A DNA stretch of 64,000 nt, from assembly GCF_900155985.1 (NCBI RefSeq), contig NZ_FTMA01000003.1:1-64000 (forward strand). Reading direction: 5' to 3'. Source of the stretch: Maribacter ulvicola (GTDB lineage Bacteria > Bacteroidota > Bacteroidia > Flavobacteriales > Flavobacteriaceae). The stretch's first letter is position 1. Every line of letters begins with the position of its first letter. The notes under the pieces are model-generated. The model was given only the letters and a program-made list of their open reading frames with translations. It had not been told where the DNA came from and ran no database searches. Below are positions 24,962 through 31,801 of the stretch, in pieces. The translations under genes were made by a program, and so were the position numbers.

Positions 24962-26029
24962 ATGGATTTAACAGATACCCGGAACATTGATTTTTCGACA
25001 TTAGATATTGATAAGTATTTGAAATGGCTAAAAGAAGAATACTATTTATTTAGCCGTGTTTGGGAACTCCCATTCTTAGATCGTAGAATTAATAATTTAC
25101 TACTCGATAAGTTTAGTGCAAACAGCCATTATATAGCAACGAGAGGTCTAAAACTACCCAATAGAATTGAGGGGCTATATGATACTAAAATAAAGTATCT
25201 AAAGGAATTGGCGCAACCATTGAGGGAGTTACCTATAAGAGTTATTTTCTTCAAATCCGTTAAACATGGTAAGTACCCAAATAAAAAATACGGCTTTTTC
25301 ACTTCGGTGGAATTAGAAGAAATAAGAATTGATACAGAGCATTTTAATTCTTTGCTAAAAACACTTAGCAACACTTGGAAACCCTTGTTTATAGACGAAC
25401 TTGAAAAAGATTTTGCGAAATCCCCATTTCCTAGAATAAACTACTATCGCAATAAAGCTATTGCGATTAGAGAAAAACAAGATAGATTTGTATACTTACC
25501 ACAAATTTTACAAGGTAATTTTATATACAACCTCAACGACTTTAATGAGTGTTCAGACTTCTTTTTAGAACTTTCTGTTATATGGGAAATATCATATTTA
25601 GAAAAAGAGATTACAAGATTACAAAGCCCAAATAAAAAGACTAATCATACTTTATCCTTAAACCCAAATTTTGAAGATAGGAATTGGCAAATAAGTACAA
25701 TTTTTGAATCGAGTAAACCTTTGTTTAATTCAACAATTGAACAATGGGAAAATTTATTCTCTGACAATATTGTATTATTTGATAAACCAATTGAATTAAA
25801 AAAGGGAATAAGTAAGGCGGATTTAAGGTGTTTCATTGATGAATTAAAACACTTTGGGCTTATACGTACTGGGTCATTTCTAAAAACATTACAAAATGTA
25901 AACGCATTTTCTATAAACGGTAAAATCTTAACTGCTTACGATTACAAAACAGCAAATAATGGTAAAAATTACCCAAATACACGCAATCGAAATAAAATAC
26001 TAGATGTTTTCTCTGCTTTAAAAGTGTAA
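24962..26029 (+). CDS. Unknown element protein (355 residues)
   Basis: It starts 9 bases after the integrase stop and is likely co-transcribed with it. It is rich in charged and aromatic residues, with no signal peptide or membrane segment, and predicted helices throughout. The C-terminal third (LKKGISKADLRCFIDELKHFG, then FLKTLQN) resembles the tail found in several Bacteroidota mobile-element proteins beside integrases. No catalytic motif is visible and no family is named with confidence. Confidence 0.55.
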   Translation: MDLTDTRNIDFSTLDIDKYLKWLKEEYYLFSRVWELPFLDRRINNLLLDKFSANSHYIATRGLKLPNRIEGLYDTKIKYLKELAQPLRELPIRVIFFKSVKHGKYPNKKYGFFTSVELEEIRIDTEHFNSLLKTLSNTWKPLFIDELEKDFAKSPFPRINYYRNKAIAIREKQDRFVYLPQILQGNFIYNLNDFNECSDFFLELSVIWEISYLEKEITRLQSPNKKTNHTLSLNPNFEDRNWQISTIFESSKPLFNSTIEQWENLFSDNIVLFDKPIELKKGISKADLRCFIDELKHFGLIRTGSFLKTLQNVNAFSINGKILTAYDYKTANNGKNYPNTRNRNKILDVFSALKV

Positions 26030-26122
26030 GATTGATAAAATTTAAAATTTGCCTTTCTGCTTTGGGCAAATTAGACAAACGCACTTATTAACACATTTGC
26101 ACCATACAAATAATAAAAATGT

Positions 26123-26413
26123 ATGGTTATGCAAATCACAAAAACAGAAATACAGGGCATTGAAGCAAGTACCCTGTTAACTCACTTTCAAACTTTAGAA
26201 ACACATCTTTCCGACCTCCTACAAGCGGTTAAACCTCAACCTGACACCCAATTATTAACCCGTCAGGAAGTTGCTAAATGGTTAGATGTTTCATTGCCAA
26301 CGTTACACGCTTGGACAAAAAACGGTATTCTACAATCATACCGTATAGGTAACAAAATCCGATATAAAAAGAATGAGGTTTTGAATGCTCTACAAAGCAT
26401 TAACCCGCAATAA
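26123..26413 (+). CDS. Excisionase-like helix-turn-helix protein
   Basis: 96 residues (an ATG at 26129 is an alternative start). The C-terminal half is a MerR/Xis-type winged HTH (LLTRQEVAKWLDVSLPTLHA, then WTKNGILQSYRIGNKIRYKK). The N-terminal half is a helical region. Such proteins serve as excisionases or regulators in Bacteroidota elements. A good candidate for the recombination directionality factor. Confidence 0.85.
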   Translation: MVMQITKTEIQGIEASTLLTHFQTLETHLSDLLQAVKPQPDTQLLTRQEVAKWLDVSLPTLHAWTKNGILQSYRIGNKIRYKKNEVLNALQSINPQ

Positions 26414-26420
26414 CAAGGCT

Positions 26421-26711
26421 ATGAATCTAAACGCAAAAATTAGCCATGTGGTTGCTGTACTAGATGAACTTGCAACTATTGGGTATATGACAAATAAACC
26501 CGAAAAAATGCAATCTATAGAACTTATACAGAGCATTTTAAAAGGTTTCCATTTACCCAGTAAACCAACAAAGGCGGATTATACTATACAGGCATTAAAA
26601 CTACTTGCAGATGTTAAACCAAATAACTTAAATATACAATTAGTTGCGATTGTCTCTTTAGCGGAAAAAGCCCTTACGGAACTTCATAACCAGTACGCAA
26701 ATACTATTTAA
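26421..26711 (+). CDS. Small helical element protein
   Basis: 96 residues from ATG 26421; the earlier in-frame start would overlap the HTH gene. Acidic-basic helices (ISHVVAVLDELATIGYM, then IQSILKGFHLPSKPTKADY) dominate and there is no recognisable domain. It is placed 7 bases after the excisionase-like gene and 6 bases before the Rep-like gene, so the three form one transcription unit. Confidence 0.55.
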   Translation: MNLNAKISHVVAVLDELATIGYMTNKPEKMQSIELIQSILKGFHLPSKPTKADYTIQALKLLADVKPNNLNIQLVAIVSLAEKALTELHNQYANTI

Positions 26712-26717
26712 CTGCGA

Positions 26718-28169
26718 ATGATTGACGGGGTTAAAATAGACGTACCTAACCTTTCGGGCTATGAATGGCTATCTAATGATTTGCTAGATTTTTACACGTA
26801 TACAAATACGAAAACGGGCGAATTGAAAGACGGCACACAAGTAGCAAAATACAAGGGCTTAACGTTTATTATTACCAACTCAATAAAGTACCAAGGCGTT
26901 ACCTATTGTAGCGTAAGGGGTTCGCTGCATAAGTATTATAATAAAGGAGAAACCAACGCTAACGACTTCACCATTTATCAGTTAAAAGAGGTTATAAACG
27001 ACCTATACAAAAAATTTAGCATCAACCCCAAAATAGCACTTTTAAGAAACGTTGAGTTTGGGGTTAATTTGTATACCACTATTACAGCAAAAGCCATTTT
27101 AAATAACCTTGTGGCACTTAATAGCGACCCTTTTACAGATTTCAAAGCTAACGGGCAAAAGATTGGTAAGACAATAGCAAAACAACGGTACACCCTTAAA
27201 ATTTATAACAAAGGAAAACAAGAGGGATTAAAACCGCAAAACCTTTTGCGGGTAGAAATAGCGGTTAAAAAAATGGACTACCTAACCAAGTATAATATTA
27301 AGACGTTGGACGACCTCCTAAAGATAAATAAGGTGCAACCGTTGGGGATTTTATTGGCTACCTATTGGACTAACTCCATATACTATGATAAACAATTGAA
27401 TTGGAAAGGTCTAACCGACTATGAGCGAAAAAAGGTGTTATACTATGCCACGCCCCGAAACTGGGGGGAATTTACACCTAAGCAAAGGTTAAGAGCAAAG
27501 CAACATTTTGATAAAATACTTTCCCTGTTTAGCACAACATTAACCCACGGAGAAACTTCCCATTTGATAACTAAAAAATGGCATGAACTAACAGCGGTAA
27601 AGTGTCCACGTTTGAACCACGATATTTTAAAAAATAGAAGCAAAGATGTGTCCATGTTTGACCCGTTAGAATACACGGTTAAAACATACCCAAATCATTT
27701 TATCCAAAGTGAACTAAAAAAAGTCGCAAAAATGAACGAAAAAAAACCAATGATTTCAGAAACTAAAACAATGGCTAAAAAGGGTAATCTATGCCGAACG
27801 TGTGCAAAGGATATATCTAACAAAAAAACCACCGCCCTGTATTGCTCTAAAAGGTGTAATAATAGTTACCAAGCAACACAACGAAAAAAGATAAGGCACA
27901 ACTTAAAAATATCAGAAACTCCAATTGTAAAATTTCATATTAATAACCTCCTTAACACACGCCTTAATTTATTGATTGAGTATAGGCATAACGGAATTTG
28001 TGAAGCTGTACAGCTAACCCAAAACGAAATAAACGCCCCATACTATTGGGTTCAAAAAGTTATAAAAGCAACTATAAAGGACACGGGGGAAACACTAACA
28101 AGTCATAGAGCAAAAAGATTAATTAACAGTATATCCAAATTAAACCATATCCAAAATGAAAGACACTAA
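26718..28169 (+). CDS. Rep-like replication initiation protein with zinc ribbon
   Basis: 483 residues. The N-terminal 250 residues recall the Bacteroidota plasmid/phage Rep group near the Rep_trans superfamily: SVRGSLHKYYNKGETNANDF, LLRNVEFGVNL, QRYTLKIYNKGKQ and NLLRVEIAVKKMDYL. Residues about 355-385 carry a C4 zinc ribbon (CRTCAKD and YCSKRCNN). A basic C-terminal tail follows. It probably nicks or binds the element's origin for rolling-circle or episomal replication after excision. The catalytic Tyr was not identified, so enzymatic activity is inference. It overlaps the next gene by 14 bases. Confidence 0.55.
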   Translation: MIDGVKIDVPNLSGYEWLSNDLLDFYTYTNTKTGELKDGTQVAKYKGLTFIITNSIKYQGVTYCSVRGSLHKYYNKGETNANDFTIYQLKEVINDLYKKFSINPKIALLRNVEFGVNLYTTITAKAILNNLVALNSDPFTDFKANGQKIGKTIAKQRYTLKIYNKGKQEGLKPQNLLRVEIAVKKMDYLTKYNIKTLDDLLKINKVQPLGILLATYWTNSIYYDKQLNWKGLTDYERKKVLYYATPRNWGEFTPKQRLRAKQHFDKILSLFSTTLTHGETSHLITKKWHELTAVKCPRLNHDILKNRSKDVSMFDPLEYTVKTYPNHFIQSELKKVAKMNEKKPMISETKTMAKKGNLCRTCAKDISNKKTTALYCSKRCNNSYQATQRKKIRHNLKISETPIVKFHINNLLNTRLNLLIEYRHNGICEAVQLTQNEINAPYYWVQKVIKATIKDTGETLTSHRAKRLINSISKLNHIQNERH

Positions 28170-28458
28170 AAGACGATTTACAAAACAGCAAAACCACAAT
28201 TTAAAACAAAAGTTTAAAAGTGATTTTACAACTGGGCTTTATTCTATTGAACAACTAGCAAGAAATTACAATGTAGGTTTTCGGAAACTCTTAAAATGGA
28301 AACACGAGATTTTTGGAAAAGGCAGTATAAAACAAAAAAGAATGTTTCAAATGCACCTTTCGGGATTACCAACTAAAGCAATAGCAAAATTCTTTAATGT
28401 TCCTATCTCACAGGTACATAGAAGCATAAGAGAGCATAACAACACCCAAAAAACATAA
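28156..28458 (+). CDS. Small HTH-rich DNA-binding protein
   Basis: 100 residues, very basic. Two HTH-like segments are visible: YSIEQLARNYNVGFRKLLKWK, and LPTKAIAKFFNVPISQVHRS near the C-terminus. It is translationally coupled to the Rep-like gene by a 14-base overlap. It may be a copy-number or transcription regulator of the element, or a terminase small-subunit-like protein. Confidence 0.6.
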   Translation: MKDTKRRFTKQQNHNLKQKFKSDFTTGLYSIEQLARNYNVGFRKLLKWKHEIFGKGSIKQKRMFQMHLSGLPTKAIAKFFNVPISQVHRSIREHNNTQKT

Positions 28459-28460
28459 AT

Positions 28461-29090
28461 ATGAACAGTTATAATATATCCGATTTATTCAAAATTGCAT
28501 TTGGGTTAACAGTTGATCCATACAACATATCGACATTAAACAAGTCAATACAGGATAATCAAAAATATAAGGGAATTACACTTTTGCCTACCGAAAAAGT
28601 AGAGCGATTAAGCCATCTTGGTACGCCTATATTGCACCCTATCAAATTTGAAAAGGGCAATTATAAAACCTATAACGAAAAAGGCGAAATTATAATGACC
28701 GGGTTAAGTGATTTGTATTTACCACCTACCACCTTAGTTGATTTTAAGAGGGCTAAAATTTTAAGTAGGTCAACCGCAATACAGGGAGTTGGTACAGTAA
28801 AAGAGTTGTACGGTTTTGATGATTGGAAAATAAGAATTAGAGGGCTATGTTTAAATACACCTAGCAATACTGCAAGGCAACAAATAAATGAATTATTAAA
28901 ATGGGAAAAAGTAGCTAGCGGGGTTGATGTAGTAGCAAAATTCTTTAACGACAAAGGAATTTACAGCATAGCAATAGAAAGTATAGAAATAAAGCAAATT
29001 GCGGGTAAACCAAGTGTAATACCCTTTACTATACTTGCAGATAGTACAGATAATGATTTGCAACTAATAGAGACAAAACCCTCAAATTAG
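28461..29090 (+). CDS. DUF6046-like phage protein
   Basis: 209 residues, starting 2 bases after the previous gene. The segments LGTPILHPIKFEKGNYKTYN, PPTTLVDFKRAKILSRSTAI and VGTVKELYGFDDWKIRIRG match what I remember of DUF6046, a family common in tail/baseplate regions of Bacteroidota phages and prophages. Here it has no other structural gene nearby. It could be cargo, a leftover, or a protein that lets the element exploit a helper phage. Family assignment is from memory and should be confirmed. Confidence 0.6.
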   Translation: MNSYNISDLFKIAFGLTVDPYNISTLNKSIQDNQKYKGITLLPTEKVERLSHLGTPILHPIKFEKGNYKTYNEKGEIIMTGLSDLYLPPTTLVDFKRAKILSRSTAIQGVGTVKELYGFDDWKIRIRGLCLNTPSNTARQQINELLKWEKVASGVDVVAKFFNDKGIYSIAIESIEIKQIAGKPSVIPFTILADSTDNDLQLIETKPSN

Positions 29091-29257
29091 CTAAAGATTA
29101 GTCTCTAATGGCGACATTTTCAATATAGGGGTACAGTTGCTGTAATTGCTTAAAAAGTGCGTTTAAACGTCTTAAAATTGTTCGTTGTTAATTAGTTCAA
29201 TATAGTACCATTGAGGTTGTATTTAGTACCGTTAAAAACATAAAAAACACCTTTACC

Positions 29258-29428
29258 ATGCCAAAAAATTTAAAACTGGACACCCAAAAAGCCTATAGAT
29301 ACTATTGTTTAGGCTTAAACAGTAAGGAAATAGCAAAATTACTAGATTGTAGTTTTAGAACAGTACAAAACTACATGAGTGCTGAAAATTGGAAAGAAAA
29401 AAAAGCCAAACTTAAAAAGTCTAAGTGA
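29258..29428 (+). CDS. Tiny HTH protein (56 residues)
   Basis: Starts at ATG 29258. The segment YCLGLNSKEIAKLLDCSFRT then VQNYMSAENWKEKKAKLK is a complete HTH of the kind found at the N-terminus of phage terminase small subunits and related regulators. It ends after the HTH. It is separated from the DUF6046-like gene by 167 bases, and from the next small gene by 61. Confidence 0.6.
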   Translation: MPKNLKLDTQKAYRYYCLGLNSKEIAKLLDCSFRTVQNYMSAENWKEKKAKLKKSK

Positions 29429-29489
29429 TTAGAAAAAAAGTATTGATTATATTTATAGATATAAAATCATTTAATTTAAAAATAATAAA

Positions 29490-29627
29490 ATGACCAAAAG
29501 TTTTATAGACCAAGTAAATATTATAGAACAATTTAGCGATAACTATAGTATAGAAGAAATGAGCATTATTAGAGAGGAACTAAGAAAAGATATTCACCAA
29601 AGATTAAAAGAACTTAATAACGAATAA
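29490..29627 (+). CDS. Tiny acidic helical protein (45 residues)
   Basis: ATG 29490 to TAA 29625-29627. It is a single predicted amphipathic helix pair (IIEQFSDNYSIEEMSIIREE, then LRKDIHQRLKELNNE). No family is known. Support comes from its position in a run of small same-strand genes and from an A-rich leader; it could still be a chance frame. Confidence 0.4.
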   Translation: MTKSFIDQVNIIEQFSDNYSIEEMSIIREELRKDIHQRLKELNNE

Positions 29628-29639
29628 ATTATTGAAATT

Positions 29640-29816
29640 ATGAAACAGCCAAACAGACCAACACCTCCGACAAGACCAACACCTCCGACAAGACCGACAC
29701 CTCCGGCAAGACCGACACCACCTAGTCCAAGTAGGAACAATCCCCCTACACCAACTCCAAAGCATAACCCTACACCGCCCCCCACAAGAGGGAATCCAAG
29801 ACCTCCTAAAAAGTAA
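29640..29816 (+). CDS. Proline-rich repeat peptide (58 residues)
   Basis: ATG 29640 starts 12 bases after the previous stop. The product is almost entirely Pro, Thr, Arg and Asn, with four copies of RPTPP(T/A/S) near the N-terminus encoded by an 18-base repeat, then PRPPKK at the end. The frame is uninterrupted, whereas the opposite-strand frame is a glycine-rich shadow. It ends 10 bases inside the convergent membrane-protein gene. It may be an SH3-ligand-like or cell-surface linker; function unknown. Confidence 0.45.
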   Translation: MKQPNRPTPPTRPTPPTRPTPPARPTPPSPSRNNPPTPTPKHNPTPPPTRGNPRPPKK

Positions 29817-30243
29817 ATAGAAAAAAACTCATTAGAGTTATTAATCCTATAAACATTAGCACTACACTTACTATTGTAAAATTATTAGTATAATTACTAT
29901 ATTTTTCTGCATTGTCATCATGTACTTTTATTTCAATTTTCTCTTTTTTGTTGATTTTATTGCCCGCTTTAATCTCGGTATCGCACATTAAATAGTCCTG
30001 TTCGTTTGATTTTCGACCATAAATTTGGCTAACAAAATTAAAGCAGATAGCCAATACAAATAGGATTCCTGAAATTTTCACAAGACATGATGTCGCCATT
30101 TCATTATCCCTTAAATACTTTATTGTCTCTAAGCAAACATAAGTTCCCGCTCCGCTAATGGATATGGTAAGCAAATCAATTCTTTGAATACTATATATTA
30201 AGCCCTCATACGAAAGTCTTCTTCTTTCCTTTAAATCTTCCAT
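29806..30243 (-). CDS. Two-helix membrane protein, leftward
   Basis: 145 residues. A hydrophobic segment at about 48-68 (SCLVKISGILFVLAICFNFV) and another at about 122-145 bracket a charged region (residues 70-115), with a weaker segment at 22-40. It is the only leftward gene of the element and sits at its right edge, where integrative elements often carry accessory functions such as exclusion or defence. No family is recognised, so its role is unknown. Confidence 0.6.
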   Translation of the reverse strand: MEDLKERRRLSYEGLIYSIQRIDLLTISISGAGTYVCLETIKYLRDNEMATSCLVKISGILFVLAICFNFVSQIYGRKSNEQDYLMCDTEIKAGNKINKKEKIEIKVHDDNAEKYSNYTNNFTIVSVVLMFIGLITLMSFFLFTF

Positions 30244-30279
30244 TGTTTCAATTTATGCTATTAAATATAAAACAAAAAG

Positions 30280-30306
30280 AGGTTAAGATAACTTAACCCC
30301 TTTTTC
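30280..30306. terminator. Hairpin terminator at the right edge of the element
   Basis: Stem AGGTTAAG / CTTAACCC with T-runs on both strands, located upstream of the leftward membrane-protein gene. It would stop rightward transcription before the att region. Confidence 0.65.
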
Positions 30307-30391
30307 TGCTTAATACTTATCAAATGGCTTTATGATAAGTTTACCAAATATAGTTTTTATTTCAACTTCAAAAAATAGGTTATTCAGTTTC

Positions 30392-30416
30392 CAACGGTAC
30401 GCATTACGGTACAAGT
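30392..30416. repeat. 25-bp inner repeat, right copy
   Basis: Identical to 23560-23584, again with ACGGTAC twice (30394-30400, 30406-30412). It lies 54 bases inside the tRNA-end core, whereas the left copy lies 141 bases inside its core. This asymmetry is typical of arm-binding sites at attL and attR. Confidence 0.9.
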
Positions 30417-30427
30417 ACTAAAAAATT

Positions 30428-30464
30428 AAACCTCAACTATCTGAAAATCAGATTGTTGAGGTTT
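30428..30464 (-). terminator. Replacement terminator for tRNA-Ser
   Basis: A long imperfect stem AAACCTCAACTATCTG / CAGATTGTTGAGGTTT followed on the minus strand by a T-rich run. It lies 8 bases past the tRNA and belongs to the element, replacing the displaced terminator at 23371-23400. Confidence 0.75.
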
Positions 30465-30469
30465 TTAAT

Positions 30470-30485
30470 TGCGGAGAAAGAGGGA
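30470..30485. repeat. attR: tRNA-Ser 3' end
   Basis: The 16-base sequence shared with 23404-23419. It is the acceptor-stem side of the intact tRNA gene. Confidence 0.9.
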
Positions 30486-30556
30486 TTCGAACCCCCGGAG
30501 GTGTGACCCTCAACAGTTTTCAAGACTGCCGCATTCGACCACTCTGCCATTTCTCC
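30472..30556 (-). tRNA. tRNA-Ser(UGA)
   Basis: An 85-base class II tRNA. The acceptor stem GGAGAAA (30556-30550) pairs with TTTCTCC, discriminator G is at 30472, and the D-loop contains the GAGTGGTCGAATGC segment. The anticodon loop is CTTGAAA with anticodon TGA. There is a long variable arm and a T-loop GGTTCGAATCC. CCA is not encoded. The gene is intact and serves as the attachment site of the element to its left. Confidence 0.95.
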
Positions 30557-30713
30557 TGAGTGCTCATCAGGTATTACCTGAATGCGGGTGCAAATATATA
30601 AAGGTTTTCTAACCTAAGAAAGCCTTTTCTTAATTATTTTTAAACTTAGTTTTTCCTAAACTTTTATAAAGAAATGAAAAGGTTGAAATTCAGTTATTTA
30701 TTACCTTGCCACG

Positions 30714-31721
30714 ATGATAAATTCACTTGTAAGTATCCTTATTCCATTCAAAAATGTTGAACGTTATTTTGAAGAATGCCTTAAATCTATCCAAAATCAG
30801 ACCTATAAAAACTGGGAAGTAGTTGCCGTAAACGATAATTCAAGCGACAATAGTTTAGTGATCGCAAACAAATTTGCTGCAGTTGATCAAAGATTCAAGA
30901 TACTTTCTAATAATGAATCTGGTATTATTACAGCACTAAGAAAAGCTTACAAACATAGTAGTGGCAATTTTATTTCTAGAATGGATGCAGATGACCACAT
31001 GTCCCCAGACCGCATTGAAGTCATGGTCAATTCATTAATACAAGAAAGAAAAGGTAGTCTAGCCGTGGGTAAAGTCAAGTATTTCTCAAGAACCGGTGTA
31101 AACGATGGTTATAACCGTTATGAGAAGTGGTTAAACAAATTGACAGCAACTGCAGACAACTTTAACGAGATATACAAAGAGTGCGTAATACCTTCCCCTT
31201 GCTGGATGGTCCATAAAGAAGACTTTGAAGCTAGCGGTGCTTTTAACCCAGACCGATATCCTGAAGATTATGACCTTGCTTTTCGGTTTTATGAATTGGG
31301 ATTAAAGTGTATACCCTGCACCACTACTCTACACTATTGGCGTGATTATGATAACCGAACATCGCGCACTAGCGAGCATTATGCTCAAAACTATTTTTTA
31401 GATATTAAACTACACTACTTCTTAAAATTAGAATATAAAAAAACAGAAAAACTGGTAGTATGGGGAGCCGGTAAAAAAGGTAAAACGATAGCTAATTCCC
31501 TTGTAGAAAAAAACATTCCCTTTCAATGGGTCTGTGATAATGAAAAGAAAATTGGAAAAGATATTTATGGTGTTCGGCTAAACCACTACTCTGAACTAAA
31601 AGACATAAAAAATGCTAAAACTATTATTACCGTAGCAAATGAAGATGATCAAACTATGATCAAATCGTTCTTTGCAGCATTGGGACAAATACCAGCGGTG
31701 GATTATTTCTTTTTTTGCTAA
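30714..31721 (+). CDS. Glycosyltransferase family 2 with C-terminal Rossmann-like domain
   Basis: 335 residues. The N-terminal GT-A domain begins VSILIPFKNVERYFEECLKS, with the metal-binding motif RMDADDHM near residue 90. From about residue 240 a second domain opens with KLVVWGAGKKGKTIANSL, a glycine-rich nucleotide-binding turn, giving a two-domain architecture. It probably adds a sugar during surface polysaccharide or glycoprotein synthesis; donor and acceptor are unknown. It stands alone right of the tRNA. Confidence 0.88.
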   Translation: MINSLVSILIPFKNVERYFEECLKSIQNQTYKNWEVVAVNDNSSDNSLVIANKFAAVDQRFKILSNNESGIITALRKAYKHSSGNFISRMDADDHMSPDRIEVMVNSLIQERKGSLAVGKVKYFSRTGVNDGYNRYEKWLNKLTATADNFNEIYKECVIPSPCWMVHKEDFEASGAFNPDRYPEDYDLAFRFYELGLKCIPCTTTLHYWRDYDNRTSRTSEHYAQNYFLDIKLHYFLKLEYKKTEKLVVWGAGKKGKTIANSLVEKNIPFQWVCDNEKKIGKDIYGVRLNHYSELKDIKNAKTIITVANEDDQTMIKSFFAALGQIPAVDYFFFC

Positions 31722-31801
31722 CTGTATTCAAAAAATAATAGTTGTTTTCTCACGAACTTCTAATTTCAAAATAATTATCTTTGCCCTAATCAAAATTAGG
31801 A

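Larger units (their letters stand above)
23404..30485. mobile_element. Integrated element of about 7.1 kb in tRNA-Ser(UGA)
   Basis: The 3' end of tRNA-Ser (16 bases, 30470-30485) is repeated at 23404-23419, framing 7.07 kb. Inside are a tyrosine recombinase next to the left end, an excisionase-like HTH gene, a Rep-like gene, a DUF6046-like gene, three very small genes and one leftward membrane-protein gene. A 25-bp repeat lies just inside each end. There is no recognisable relaxase, T4SS, terminase large subunit, portal, coat or Zot-like ATPase. It is best described as a small integrative element or phage satellite of unknown type. Confidence 0.88.

Noticed and set aside
29594-29785. Leftward glycine-rich frame
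   Set aside because: It is the complement of the proline-rich repeat gene at 29640-29816, whose rightward frame has a start, a stop and operon-like spacing.
23560-30416. The 25-bp repeats as the att cores themselves
   Set aside because: The tRNA-end duplication lies outside them and explains the borders; the 25-bp repeats are inside both ends and do not overlap the tRNA.
23404-30485. Filamentous (inovirus) prophage
   Set aside because: No Zot-like ATPase, no run of small single-helix coat proteins and no adsorption protein; only a Rep-like gene would fit.
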